DNA of 64,000 nt from Sipunculus nudus (GCA_026874595.1 CM049317.1:73683118-73747117), one strand, 5' to 3'; numbered from the stretch's first letter, positions 49,101 through 55,524 are shown. The notes: generated from the letters alone by a model not told the origin. Translations and numbers: made by a program.

Positions 49101-52100
49101 TGATATATTATCATACAAATTTAGAATTTTCCCCACTAATTTTAAGAAAATTATACCTCATTTGCACCTGTTCCTTATATACTAGCATAATTGAAACTGG
49201 CTGGACCCCCATCCTTTTACAGGGAATTTCTCATTTGTCCTGTCTTAATTACACCTATTTTATGTCTGTGTTACAACTCATGAAAATGCTGCGCAGTATC
49301 TTACACACATTAGACTGCATATGCTTTTCCCTTGTACCACAAAAGTCATGTGGATGTAATGTTATTTGGACATTGTACAGGCAGCTTGATGGAAATCAGC
49401 TGGACATTTTATTTTGTTGTGCTTTACAATGCATACTCTCATCAGATTACTTTGACTGGACAGAGGATTTAATATATTTATACCGTAAAAACTTGCATAT
49501 TAGTGGAGAAATATCCCCCTAAAAAAAAACTAAAGTGGGGGGTGGGTTCAACTTAAGTGAGGATATGAGTCCAAGAGCCAAAATTTGTGCCTTGGATGTC
49601 TGACCTACCCTTTGATGTCATGATTGGGACAAGCTATATGGAGCCAGTGAGGATGATGACTCTGACTTAGAAGGGTTTTAATGTCACTTATCACTGTCTG
49701 CTATTACTGTTGAAAGAGTGGACTCAAATAATCAGCAATTTTTTTTATGCCCCCGCCACAAAGTGGCCGGGGCATATAGTTTTACCCATGTCCGTCATTC
49801 CGTCCTTCCGTCCTTCCGAAATAAAACAGTTGTACGGACTTTTTTTCGCAATGCCTGCAGATATTGGCCTGATTTTTGGTGTGTGGGCAGATAATGACCA
49901 GTTACAGATCGAGTTTGTGTTTCGTCCTGGTTGACCTTCTTTTGACTGTTTTACGGCTCCTAAACTTAGAAAATTTCATGAAAAATAGAAATTTTCATGA
50001 CAAATACACATGTACAGACTTTTTTTCGCAATGCCTGCAGATATTGGCCTGATTTTTGGTGTGTGGGCAGATAATGACCAGTTACAGATCGAGTTCGCGT
50101 TTTGTCCAGGTTGACCTACTTTTGACTGTTTTACGGCTCCTAAACTTAGAAAATTTCATGAAAAATAGAAATTTTCATGACAAATACACATGTACGGACT
50201 TTTTTTCGCAATGCCTGCAGATATTGGCCTGATTTTTTGTGTGTGGGCAGATAATGACCAGTTACAGATCGAGTTTGCGTTTCGTCCCGGTTGACCTCCT
50301 TTTGACCGTTTTATGGCTCCTTAACTTAGAAAATTTCATGAAAAATAGAAATTTTCATGACAAATACACCTGTACCGACTTTTTTTCACAATGCTTGCAG
50401 ATATTGGCCTGATTTTTGGTGTGTATGCAGATAATGACCAGTTACAGATCGAGTTCGCGTTTTGTCCCGGTTGACCTACTTTTGATTGTTTTACGGCTCC
50501 TAAAAATAGAAAATTTCATGAAAATTAATTTTTATGACAAATGTACATGTACAGCCGTTTTTAGCCCTCAGCTCATAGGCTGATGGGCTATTGTCGTCAC
50601 ACAAGCTGTCCGTCTATCCGTCCATCTGTCTGTCGATGTCCGTCCGTCCGTCTGTCTGTTCCGCATCTGTTAACTTTTACCTTGTGAGCGGGATATCTCT
50701 AAAAGGATTCACCGTTGGAATTCTATTTCATCAGTGAAGATAAATATCGATAAAATCTCAGTCAAGTTCAAAGATGGGTGACCTTGACCCATTTTTCTAC
50801 ATTTTAGAGCTGATTATAGAAAAACCCTCAGAATCTTATATCTCAGGAACCATTGTGTGGATTTTCACAAAACTTACTATGATCATTGGGACTGATGGTC
50901 TGTACGTTCTGCACAATTTTGGTGGCGTCACCTGCAATTTCTGATTTTTTAATGAAATTTTATCGGATTTTTCAATTTTGGCCTTTATGCAGGATATCTC
51001 CAAAGGTATTCAACTGAAGAACTTCATTACTTCAGTGCTTTTGCATCATATTTACAAAATCTTGGTCAGGTTCAAAGATGGGTGGTCTTGACCTACTTTT
51101 CAAGGTCACAGAGCTTAGTATAGAAAAAAAACTTAGGTTTGCATTTTGCCCTTCTTGACCTACTTTTGACCATACAACACCTCCTGAACTAAAAAAAATT
51201 TTACAAAATTTAACAAATGTTTCTAATTTGCCCCAGGCGGGGGCATTCGTGTCGAACCGACACATCTAGTTTTATACTCAGTAATACTCAAATAATCAGT
51301 GATATTTTTGGTGCTTGTAATTAACATTTGTATTTCATATGTTTGTTTTTTTATATTTAATTCACAATTATTTCCAAACAACTATTTATTATCCATTCCC
51401 TTTCTAACACCTGAAAATCAAACCAATGTCGTTTCTAAGACTGTGCCTTCCTCCTCATTATAATGAATATTGAAACAGATTGCTTTAAAAAACATAATTT
51501 TATATCTTATTAAACATTTGCTCTTGAAAAATTGTATATTTATTAATGTTTGTCTATTCTTTTTTTTAACTGCAAAGACAAAATAAAAGTCATTCTTACA
51601 GTTTATGCATTTGAGTACAACCTTCAACAACAAGGCCTGTAGTCACCTGTAATAATTCCCCCTGACTTTAATGGTAAAAAAATGTTTACCTTAGTTTTCA
51701 CCCTAAAAATGACCATCGTCTTATATGCGAGATCGACTTATATGTGATATTTTACAGTAGATACAGTGTTGTATTAACAAAGTGTCAGTACTGTTACTCT
51801 ATGGATGCTTACCTGTACCTCTCCATTGTCACTCTTATACACCTTCAGCATCCGTCATTTGTCCACGGTTGAGGAGATGGTCAGCCGAGCAGTGCGTCTT
51901 CATCCTCTGGTGGACTCGCAGGCAGGTGAGGACAATTCACTGTATACTCTTTTATCTTATCATACAATCAGTGTTATCTCCTCGGCAGTTTGATTTCATC
52001 AGCTCATGGTGAGTAGTGAGTATTGCTTATTGGGTGATCATGCTTAATCCCATTACTGTTATCATGATTGTTGTCTATTATGCATATTTTAGTTTCGCTT

Positions 52101-55100
52101 TTTATCCATTGTTTGTTAATCAGCCCCCTATTTATATGTAATAATTGCCATGATGTACAGTCAAAAGTCATTTCTCTGAATAGCTGATGGTACAAGGTTT
52201 ATATTCAGATAAATGATTGTTCAGATAATTGATTTTGCATGAGTTAGAACCAGGATTGACAACCTGACACAGAGAACATAATATTATCAGACATACATAC
52301 AAATACCTAATCAGCTTTGACTGGAATTGTGCATTTACATAACACAATCACCAAGATCCTGGATATACTCTTGTTTCTTTCTAGTATATTAAAGATCCAT
52401 AACAGTGAAAGGGGTCAAAAGACAGCAATTGTTCATTTGTATATACTGCCCCCTGGTGAGCAGCTAGTACACTAATAATACAGCATGTGCAGTGATACTC
52501 TGGACACATTTACCAGTATTAACCAGAAATCAAATGAGCCCAAATGAATCCATGTATGTTACCTCTTTCTGATGAAACTTTGATGTGTGCTGTAAAGTTC
52601 ATCAGCTTCTTGCTTGGCTGACAGGTGAGATCTGGATCAAAGTGGTGCCAGAGTGGTACTATGAGAATACCCAAACCATGACTTTTATTTGGTTGTACAC
52701 AAAACATATGTGGGCTTCCTTTCTTAGTTTTCATAATTAACATTTGCGATAGACCATATTTAGACTAAAAATGATTAACATAAACTTTGTTTGTCATCTA
52801 CATTGCAAAGACATTGGCAGAGGATGATCATGAGCAGAGAACCAGTCTATTGATATGGAGTAATTTTCATTTCTAAGCATGCCACATTTGAACAGGAGAC
52901 AAGTCTACCATCTTGGAAGTTGGAACATTATTTAGCAATGAATAAGGTTGTAACAGTGGGATATTTTTAAGAGGGGGAACCAGTCTATCTTTGTTAGAGA
53001 GTTTAATCCTTAACTGGCCAGTCTTGGTCAGGGTACCCATCTGTCATCAGGGGAGAGAATTATCTAAGGCTGCGGGAGATTTTTATCCGTAACACAAAGC
53101 ACGGCCACACATCCCGGACATTAAAGTGATTGATCAGTACCCGGCACATCGTAGGTATTGATGCTTCCATGGTGAACAATTAAATCAGGATCCATCCACG
53201 TGTCCCTAATACTCAAAGAGGCTTTTAGCATCCTCAAACTAGCGCCACAGAAAAACAACTCCGATAAAAAAGGTGTGGTCAATAATAGCCTCAGGAGGAC
53301 AGAAAGGTCATTTTATGTTCAGTCCAAAATTTTTTTTTGTAAAATTGGAAAAGTAATAAATTTCTTCTTCTTTATTTTTTTTTAGTTTACCCCTTTTTTC
53401 ATGATTATTTTATGATTAATGATTATAATTCAGTTTATAAGTTCAAATGGAATCTATTTTGAATAATCAAAATTAAAAAGAAAGATTCTATTTGTTATTT
53501 TTTGGGAACATTGGTCTCTAATAAATAATAAATATTTTTAATATTAATTTTATTATTTTATTTGTATATTATTGTTATTTTTATCAATTGTGGCCTATGG
53601 TGAAGATCATGAACTAGATACATTTGATAATGCTCAGAGATGCATATTTGTACATATTAAATTTGTTTTATCAAACATATAGGTCTCTCCTGGATAACAG
53701 GTATTCATATGGCCTCTTGAAATGAATCCATCAGTTTTACAGTTCTTTAAAAATATGACCGTACAGCCCTGGCGTTATAAAGAATATATATATTTTTTTA
53801 TAATAATATAAATCATAATAAAATTGCACATATCATAAGCATCATATTTATTTCATTAGCATATCATATCATAATCATAACATTTATATTACATCAGGTA
53901 TGATACAAACAATTCCTCTTTCTGCAGTTGGTGGAAGTTTTCTTTGGCAAATTTGTCTGACCTGAATATAATCAAGAAATATCAAGTGAACATGGGTAGT
54001 GGAATGGAATATAGCTAATAAAATGATTTTGAAAGAAATATTTGAATAAATTAGATGGAAGGGGATATACTAACAGATTCTAATGGTAAAGATGTTTGAA
54101 TATGATTGGGAAAGGTCCTGGTTTCAATAGAACCAGAGGAATTACATCTCCCATCCCATGTGAGAGACATAATGTTTTGTCTGTAGTTGTTGTCTGTAGT
54201 TGTCTGTGTCATTTCTTGTGAAAATGATAACTTTTAAACAACATTTTTTCATGGAATTTGAAATTTAAATTGTACCAGTATCTCGGACAAGTTTGAAAAC
54301 TGGTGTCCTTGACCTTCATCAAGGTCAAATAGGCTGAGATATAAGGTTTTGTGAACCCATAACTTATGAAGTATCACATATTTTTTACTCAAATTTGAAA
54401 CACTAATTGTTTCAAACAAGTTCTTTGATGAGTTCTAAAACTGGTGACCTTCACCTGGATCTTCAAGATCAAATTAGCCATATTATTTATTATTTGTGTA
54501 TGTACTTTTGAACCAATCACTATATTTTCATGAAATTCGACTAATGAAATGTTTCTGCATGAAATCTTGACCTTTATCTTCAAGGTCAAATCAGCCAGAA
54601 TAGATATTATATGTGAATGCTAAAGTGGTATTTATTTTAATTTCTCAAATTTGGGGATGGGAGGCCCATAGGAAGGGGAGACATATATCTGTTTATGCAA
54701 AAGAACCTCATTTTAGTTCACACTGATGTCTTGTTGACAGGTTTCTTTTCAGTGCCAGGCATAAAACTGTGAAAGCTAAAAGGCCTAAAGCCTACCTTTT
54801 CTGTAGAATTTATGTGATATTTGGCTAATTTTATGTAAACATTAATAAATTGTATGTTATTTCTGTTTAAAAAAATTCTTATAATGCCTCTCTGACAGCT
54901 GTACAAGCTGGTTTATCTACGAGTGTGTACAAACAGGAAAAAACATTTAACTTATGAGGTTTGGTGCAAATGTGCCGATGCTGAAAGGTCAGTAGTTGCA
55001 AAAATACCATTTGCAAAAAAACTGGTTTGTCTGACATGCTACCAGACATCCTTGTTGAATGTGTTCTCATTTTTTTGGTAGGCCCCCAAATGTTATAAAC

Positions 55101-55524
55101 GTGGGTATAAACAAAAAAACAACCTACGGGTATATGGGTTCAGGGTATTACATTCATTTAATAGACTTACGCTATGGGAATAGGCCCCTTTAACAATTAT
55201 ATATTCTTATAATGTGGTCACCTTCATCTTCATTCAGTAGATAGTGCCACCTACAAGATACTAACTGTTCTTTATAAAAGAAAGGTGATGCTTTTAATGG
55301 CTTGACATGCCTTACTGTACTCACCATGTCGCTTTTCCAGCAGAGGCTATTGGGTACTAGGTTACAATTTTTATAACAGCAGGTGGTGTGTTGAATATAA
55401 AAAGTATTGATTGTTTGTTTATAAACAGTTACTTGTTGTTACAGACAGAAGTCTTCACCCTTACTGTGCCAGGTCTGTAGAGGAATTCCTGGGCTGGAAT
55501 GTTGGCAAGAGAAGGGCAGCTGAG
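19080..55524 (+). CDS. YEATS2: YEATS2 orthologue, ATAC complex histone acyl-lysine reader (11 exons, 3' incomplete)
   Basis: Eleven exons join in phase to 1057 codons. Order: an N-terminal stretch with [11 protein letters not shown]; a helical region [13 protein letters not shown]...[13 protein letters not shown]; the YEATS domain from about residue 183 to 310 ([66 protein letters not shown]); a long Ser/Thr/Gln-rich disordered region (exon 9); then STVEEMV...[15 protein letters not shown]. Each piece matches vertebrate YEATS2 in the same order. Known: YEATS2 is a subunit of the ATAC histone acetyltransferase complex and binds acylated H3K27 in the nucleus; the Tyr of HPSY and Trp of GWGEF belong to its acyl-lysine pocket and both are present. 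The C-terminal histone-fold region was not found before 64000. Introns carry two DIRS elements and several Helitron-like repeats. Confidence 0.95.
19270..19520 (+). repeat. SINE-like dispersed repeat, copy 4, in YEATS2 intron 1
   Basis: Its tail matches the copy at 14270-14590: ACTGGCAGTATACTAT, then CAGACACACCTTTTGACCATT, then GACTTAAAACCCTAGA. The head is diverged. It lies immediately downstream of exon 1. Confidence 0.55.
19521..20537. other. Rest of YEATS2 intron 1
   Basis: Plain AT-rich intron. No exon, RNA gene or recognisable repeat was seen. Confidence 0.6.
20538..20635 (+). CDS. YEATS2: YEATS2 exon 2
   Basis: It encodes the basic/helical segment [20 protein letters not shown], corresponding to the first helix region of vertebrate YEATS2. 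It is 98 nt, with acceptor TTTTAG at 20532-20537 and donor GTAAGT at 20636, and takes the phase from 1 to 0. Confidence 0.92.
21340..22014 (+). mobile_element. 5'-truncated Helitron2/HINE-like element (family A)
   Basis: It contains about 1.5 copies of the same 340 bp unit that is tandem at 34821-36877, followed by the family's 3' arm (from about 21836). It ends with the subterminal CAGTCAGCTGAGC and the near-palindrome TGACCCATGGGTAA. The 5' end is missing. It serves as an empty-site reference for the insertion at 36878-38048. Confidence 0.8.
22158..22334 (+). repeat. DIRS copy 1, left inverted terminal repeat
   Basis: It starts at the TTTT tip (22158-22161) and runs TATTACGTAAACATAATTGT to CACATTTTC. 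From about position 22190 it is nearly identical to the reverse complement of the right repeat; the outermost tip is different, as expected for DIRS split repeats. Confidence 0.9.
22453..24333 (+). pseudogene. DIRS copy 1 gag-like region, broken
   Basis: From ATG at 22453 the protein begins with a cysteine-rich zinc-binding-like block (CVSCGSV, HPTCFHC, CFYC). The frame is then lost around the G-run near 22690. Further pieces continue in other frames: a Pro/Ser-rich part at 22889-23425, a part with [20 protein letters not shown] at 23486-23944, and a basic Ser/Arg-rich tail ([17 protein letters not shown]) at 24085-24333. The order agrees with copy 2. The function is presumed to be nucleocapsid-like. 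Confidence 0.75.
24445..25461 (+). CDS. DIRS copy 1 reverse transcriptase (largely intact frame)
   Basis: A 338-codon frame. Reverse transcriptase landmarks in order: [15 protein letters not shown] (about 60-74), [12 protein letters not shown] with catalytic Asp (99-110), [13 protein letters not shown] (133-145), YLDDW (166-170) and [18 protein letters not shown] (190-207). YLDD in place of YMDD/YVDD is usual in DIRS elements. The frame runs out at 25461, where the chain should continue into RNase H, indicating a frameshift. The ATG is only the first Met; the native polyprotein may start elsewhere. Confidence 0.88.
   Translation: MHAPPVTLHPFFTPPPSDPAKRLALEEAIQSMIDKWAIFEVSPSTVGFYSRLFLVPKPHGRWRPIIDLKCLNSFICPPPFRMFNIHAVLRIVRWMDWAFKIDLTDAYFHVLIHPSSQPFLCFAYQNRVFQFRALPFGINVAPWIFTMLVHTVTRYLHAQGISVLPYLDDWLFHAADPSLLLSHRSRVLTLLRNLGFLVNAEKSLLTPTQSLQFLGVMLDFASGTVSLPRDFTLKLRLQIRSFLTLLHVDSRTAASLHGALNWAASFISFGQLYLRHFPSRPSPFNLGSSYGPPVSAHLEVPSSLAGPSISPARSSFFPRCRLHHLYRWVSPRLGGPPC
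25404..25790 (+). pseudogene. DIRS copy 1 RNase H region, frame-split
   Basis: One frame carries [16 protein letters not shown] with the first catalytic Asp. A shifted frame carries the later landmarks [29 protein letters not shown] and [12 protein letters not shown]. All the expected RNase H motifs are therefore present but not in a single frame. Confidence 0.8.
25937..26935 (+). pseudogene. DIRS copy 1 tyrosine recombinase, internally deleted
   Basis: The 332-codon open frame includes [30 protein letters not shown] (catalytic first Arg), [11 protein letters not shown] (His-x-x-Arg) and [10 protein letters not shown] (the nucleophile Tyr). Compared with copy 2 it lacks about 310 bp after the ASS segment near 26310, 24 bp near 26637 and 42 bp near 26752. 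The last removes the stretch between the His-Arg motif and the Tyr, so the protein is unlikely to work. The open frame survives only because of the deletions, and the 5' third is read in a non-native frame. Confidence 0.85.
26996..27106 (+). repeat. DIRS copy 1 internal complementary region
   Basis: The first half (CAGCTCACAATTATGTTTAC and on to the AATAAAA) is the reverse complement of the element's left tip. The second half (CCCCCCATTCCCTCCCTGTG and on to CTGTATTA) is the reverse complement of the right tip. Joining the two tips is the DIRS hallmark, thought to template completion of the circular intermediate. Confidence 0.92.
27145..27350 (+). repeat. DIRS copy 1, right inverted terminal repeat
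   Basis: It runs GAAAATGTGATTACAGGTAG to GGGAGGGAATGGGGGGGTTT. The inner 175 bp are the inverse of the left repeat. The outer about 35 bp are unique to this end and recur in the internal complementary region. Confidence 0.9.
27351..28096. other. YEATS2 intron 2, 3' part
   Basis: Intronic sequence between the DIRS element and exon 3. The open frame at 27554-27850 has no recognisable features. Confidence 0.6.
28097..28189 (+). CDS. YEATS2: YEATS2 exon 3
   Basis: It encodes [20 protein letters not shown] and on to GIH, strongly matching the conserved [10 protein letters not shown] segment of YEATS2. It is 93 nt, phase 0 to 0, with acceptor TTTCAG and donor GTAAGG at 28190. Confidence 0.95.
28190..30896. 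other. YEATS2 intron 3
   Basis: Mostly plain intron. The stretch about 29105-29600 looks like a decayed mobile repeat: it begins with TATGACAGGACTATTATGG and a CTGTCCATCCGTCCG phrase typical of repeats elsewhere in the window, contains diverged internal repetition (AGGTCACTGCACT and AGGTCACCAGATA contexts), and ends near ATGACAGGCGTATTATG. Class undetermined. Confidence 0.5.
30897..31070 (+). CDS. YEATS2: YEATS2 exon 4
   Basis: It encodes 58 polar residues including [12 protein letters not shown], comparable to the HPAIKKFLES segment of vertebrate YEATS2. It lies between the helical N-terminal region and the YEATS domain. It is 174 nt, phase 0 to 0, with acceptor TTTCAG and donor GTAAGC at 31071. 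Confidence 0.9.
31672..31778 (+). CDS. YEATS2: YEATS2 exon 5 (start of YEATS domain)
   Basis: It ends in [12 protein letters not shown], the first strand of the YEATS fold. It is 107 nt and ends in phase 2 before donor GTTTGT at 31779; the Lys codon is completed by the G at 33900. Confidence 0.93.
32030..32345 (+). repeat. tRNA-type SINE in YEATS2 intron 5
   Basis: The head contains a B-box-like GGTTGGATCCC (near 32081) with an A-box-like GCTGAGCAGTAA about 40 nt upstream. It is followed by GGTGGTTTTCTCTAGGTTCT and CCAGCTTCCTCCACCTCT, a body seen in many invertebrate SINEs. Boundaries are approximate. It is a repeat, not a working tRNA, since no cloverleaf can be drawn. Confidence 0.6.
32346..33899. 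other. YEATS2 intron 5, remainder
   Basis: Plain intron with no recognised gene or repeat. Confidence 0.5.
33900..34061 (+). CDS. YEATS2: YEATS2 exon 6 (YEATS domain core)
   Basis: It encodes [20 protein letters not shown], then [20 protein letters not shown]. This is the most conserved part of the domain and includes the pocket Ser-Tyr. It is 162 nt, with donor GTAAGT at 34062 and phase 2. Confidence 0.97.
34104..34590. repeat. About 46 bp minisatellite, about 11 copies, with a three-unit higher-order period
   Basis: The unit GAGTATGACTCTGTTTGTTA plus GGCATTGTGGGAAAAGAAAT and a short variable joint repeats from 42 nt after the exon 6 donor. Three unit types (TTTGTTAGG, TTAGTTAGG, TTTGTTTGG) recur in fixed order, a higher-order period of about 138 bp. 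A hairpin CATACTCTTTTGAGTATG sits at its left edge. Confidence 0.93.
34900..36877 (+). repeat. Central tandem array, 340 bp unit, six copies
   Basis: The landmark GCAGACTGGTGGCGCCACCT recurs near 35150, 35490, 35830, 36160, 36510 and 36850, spaced about 340 bp. Each unit also holds AAATTAGGTCTCTGTTACCC and a run TATTTTTGAGACCTTTAA. Reverse-strand open frames in the array (for example 35903-36097 and 36590-36784) are copies of one another and are not genes. Confidence 0.92.
36878..38048 (+). mobile_element. Second Helitron2/HINE-like element (family B), nested in family A
   Basis: The 5' tip GTATCCGCCAAAACG can fold on itself (AAAACGAAGTTTT). Its inverted match TTTTGGCAGATAC lies near the 3' end (about 38003-38015), and the element ends TATTCTAG before a T-run. 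Internally it has about three 285 bp tandem units, each with GGTGGCGCCACC palindromes. The uninterrupted family A sequence at 21826-21850 (CCTGTATTTTTTTTAAAGTT) shows the empty site, so the insertion is into a T-run, as expected for this class. Confidence 0.82.
38371..38482 (+). CDS. YEATS2: YEATS2 exon 7 (end of YEATS domain)
   Basis: It encodes [20 protein letters not shown] and the following strand, including the Trp of the acyl-lysine pocket. It is 112 nt, with acceptor TTCCAG at 38365-38370 and donor GTAAGT at 38483, and restores phase 0. Confidence 0.96.
38483..40025. other. YEATS2 intron 7
   Basis: An open frame at 38722-39045 (107 codons) has no recognisable domain and is not called. 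About 39250-39530 may hold one or two decayed tRNA-type SINEs (B-box-like GGTTCAAATGC near 39335 and GGGTTCATGTC near 39512). The 3' end carries a Helitron-like terminus, listed separately. Confidence 0.5.
39979..40013 (+). mobile_element. Solo 3' terminus of a family A HINE-like element
   Basis: AGTCAGCTGGGCATCATGAC followed by CCGTGGGTCAATTGT matches the 3' end of the element at 34821-38231 (AGTCAGCTGAGC, then TGACCCATGGGTCA) with a few substitutions. It stops 12 nt before exon 8. Confidence 0.75.
40026..40070 (+). CDS. YEATS2: YEATS2 exon 8 (45 nt micro-sized exon)
   Basis: It encodes [15 protein letters not shown], identical in register to the [12 protein letters not shown] segment that closes the YEATS domain. 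Phase 0 to 0, with acceptor TTTCAG and donor GTAAGT at 40071. Confidence 0.95.
40071..40877. other. YEATS2 intron 8
   Basis: AT-rich intron with nothing recognised beyond a short CA/TA stretch near 40620-40650. Confidence 0.6.
40878..42991 (+). CDS. YEATS2: YEATS2 exon 9 (2.1 kb, disordered region)
   Basis: It begins VIEVELEKD after CAG, continuing the YEATS domain tail, and stays open for 704 codons rich in Ser, Thr, Gln and Pro. Visible blocks: repeated Ser-Pro motifs ([17 protein letters not shown] and variants, near residues 690-760 of the joined protein), [16 protein letters not shown] (comparable to the KLLLIPQGAIL element of vertebrate YEATS2) and [12 protein letters not shown]. The proper end is donor GTAAGT at 42992; without splicing the frame stops immediately (TGG TAA). 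The donor lies in the first unit of a 25 bp tandem repeat. Confidence 0.93.
42966..43188. repeat. 25 bp minisatellite, left part, spanning the exon 9 splice donor
   Basis: The unit GTTAACCTACAAACCATTGT plus GGTAA repeats about nine times. Unit 1 encodes the last residues of exon 9 and contains its donor; unit 2 repeats a perfect GTGGTAAGTTAACC. Later units are diverged (GGCAAGTT, AGTATGTT, GGTATGTT). The array is interrupted by the DIRS element at 43189. Confidence 0.92.
43189..43365 (+). repeat. DIRS copy 2, left inverted terminal repeat
   Basis: Near-identical to 22158-22334 of copy 1. Its inner part is the inverse of the right repeat at 48555-48759. Confidence 0.9.
43483..45380 (+). pseudogene. 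DIRS copy 2 gag-like region, broken
   Basis: The ATG at 43483 starts the same cysteine-rich opening as copy 1 ([12 protein letters not shown]), but a run of about 15 C near 43540 shifts the frame. The middle part is better preserved than in copy 1: a 308-codon frame at 44127-45053 runs from a Pro/Ser-rich section through [20 protein letters not shown] to [15 protein letters not shown]. The basic tail is at about 45157-45381. Confidence 0.75.
45434..46440 (+). pseudogene. DIRS copy 2 reverse transcriptase, broken
   Basis: It has all the motifs of copy 1 ([13 protein letters not shown]-like, [39 protein letters not shown]). It has a 4 nt loss near 45594 (ATAGATGGG against ATAGACAAATGGG), a stop codon at about 45868 where copy 1 has Arg, and Glu in place of Gly in the LPFGIN motif (near 45898). 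Confidence 0.85.
46450..46830 (+). pseudogene. DIRS copy 2 RNase H, catalytic start deleted
   Basis: Copy 1 reads CACCATCTATACCGATGGGT before CTCCTCGG; copy 2 goes straight from CACCATCT to CTCCTCGG, removing the YTDGS motif. Later motifs remain in another frame ([16 protein letters not shown] and [11 protein letters not shown]). Confidence 0.82.
47200..48344 (+). pseudogene. DIRS copy 2 tyrosine recombinase, frameshifted
   Basis: The N-terminal part runs in one frame to a stop at 47424. The continuation ([20 protein letters not shown], then [10 protein letters not shown]) is in a shifted frame. Catalytic landmarks follow in further frames: [11 protein letters not shown]-equivalent near 47690, then [16 protein letters not shown] and [10 protein letters not shown] in the open stretch 47949-48344. 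The spacing between the His-Arg motif and the Tyr is complete here, unlike copy 1. Confidence 0.83.
48405..48517 (+). repeat. DIRS copy 2 internal complementary region
   Basis: It is the reverse complement of the left tip (to AATAAAA) fused to the reverse complement of the right tip (CCCCCCCATTCCCTCCC onward), as in copy 1. Only one AAAA separates the two halves, so the tips overlap by their shared T-run. Confidence 0.92.
48555..48759 (+). repeat. DIRS copy 2, right inverted terminal repeat
   Basis: GAAAATGTGATTACAGGTAG to GGGGGGGTTT, closely matching 27145-27350 of copy 1. Confidence 0.9.
48760..49115. repeat. 25 bp minisatellite, right part
   Basis: It continues the array interrupted at 43189: AAGTTAAACCTACAAACCAT, then GTGGTATGTTAACCTACAAA and about a dozen further diverged units. 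This shows the minisatellite was present before the DIRS insertion. Confidence 0.9.
49116..49486. other. YEATS2 intron 9, unassigned stretch
   Basis: An open frame covers 49100-49522 (140 codons), but its composition is intron-like and no domain is visible. Nothing else was recognised. Confidence 0.45.
49746..51269 (+). mobile_element. Helitron2/HINE-like non-autonomous element, family C
   Basis: The 5' tip TATGCCCCCGCC is matched exactly by an inverted GGCGGGGGCAT near the 3' end (about 51236-51246). This is followed by the hairpin GTGTCG-AAC-CGACAC and the end ATCTAG before TTTT, which agrees with the CTRR end of Helitrons and T-run insertion. The centre has four 180 bp tandem units; the 3' part is a diverged section with CTGTCCGTCTATCCG and one GGTGGCGTCACC. 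No protein coding was seen. Confidence 0.82.
49831..50540 (+). repeat. 180 bp tandem array, four copies
   Basis: ATATTGGCCTGATTTTTGGT falls exactly at 49861, 50041, 50221 and 50401 (with TTTTTTGT in the third). The units are highly similar, indicating recent amplification inside the HINE-like element. Confidence 0.96.
51849..51925 (+). CDS. YEATS2: YEATS2 exon 10
   Basis: It encodes [20 protein letters not shown] and LVDSQA, aligning with the KIDHLETIQQLLTAVVKKIP segment of vertebrate YEATS2. It is 77 nt, acceptor CTTCAG at 51843-51848, donor GTGAGG at 51926. Phase 2 in and phase 1 out fit both neighbours. Confidence 0.88.
51926..55444. other. YEATS2 intron 10
   Basis: An AT-rich intron. 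A block at about 54240-54610 contains two or three diverged tandem units with TGACCTTCATCAAGGTCAAA, TCACCTGGATCTTCAAGATC and TGACCTTTATCTTCAAGGTC, spaced about 130 bp, probably the remnant of a mobile repeat. Otherwise nothing was recognised. Confidence 0.55.
55445..55524 (+). CDS. YEATS2: YEATS2 exon 11 (last visible)
   Basis: It encodes [20 protein letters not shown] followed by KRRAAE, matching SVEQYYGWNIGKRRAAEW of vertebrate YEATS2. It is 80 nt, acceptor ACAG at 55441-55444, donor GTAGGT at 55525, phase 0 at its end. The next expected exon (starting with the Trp codon) was not found downstream in this window. Confidence 0.93.

Larger units (their letters stand above)
49487..51766 (+). 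mobile_element. Possible DNA-transposon remnant split by a HINE-like insertion
   Basis: The left tip ACCGTAAAAACTTGCATATT resembles the reverse complement of the right tip (CTGTAAAATATCACATATAA), and a CCTAAAAAAAAACTAAAGT phrase is mirrored by ACCTTAGTTTTCACCCTAAA. The element at 49746-51269 lies between the halves. Inverted-end identity is only moderate, so this is tentative. Confidence 0.4.

Noticed and set aside
49100-49522. 140-codon frame in YEATS2 intron 9
   Set aside because: Intron-like composition, begins in the minisatellite and runs into a transposon-like terminus.
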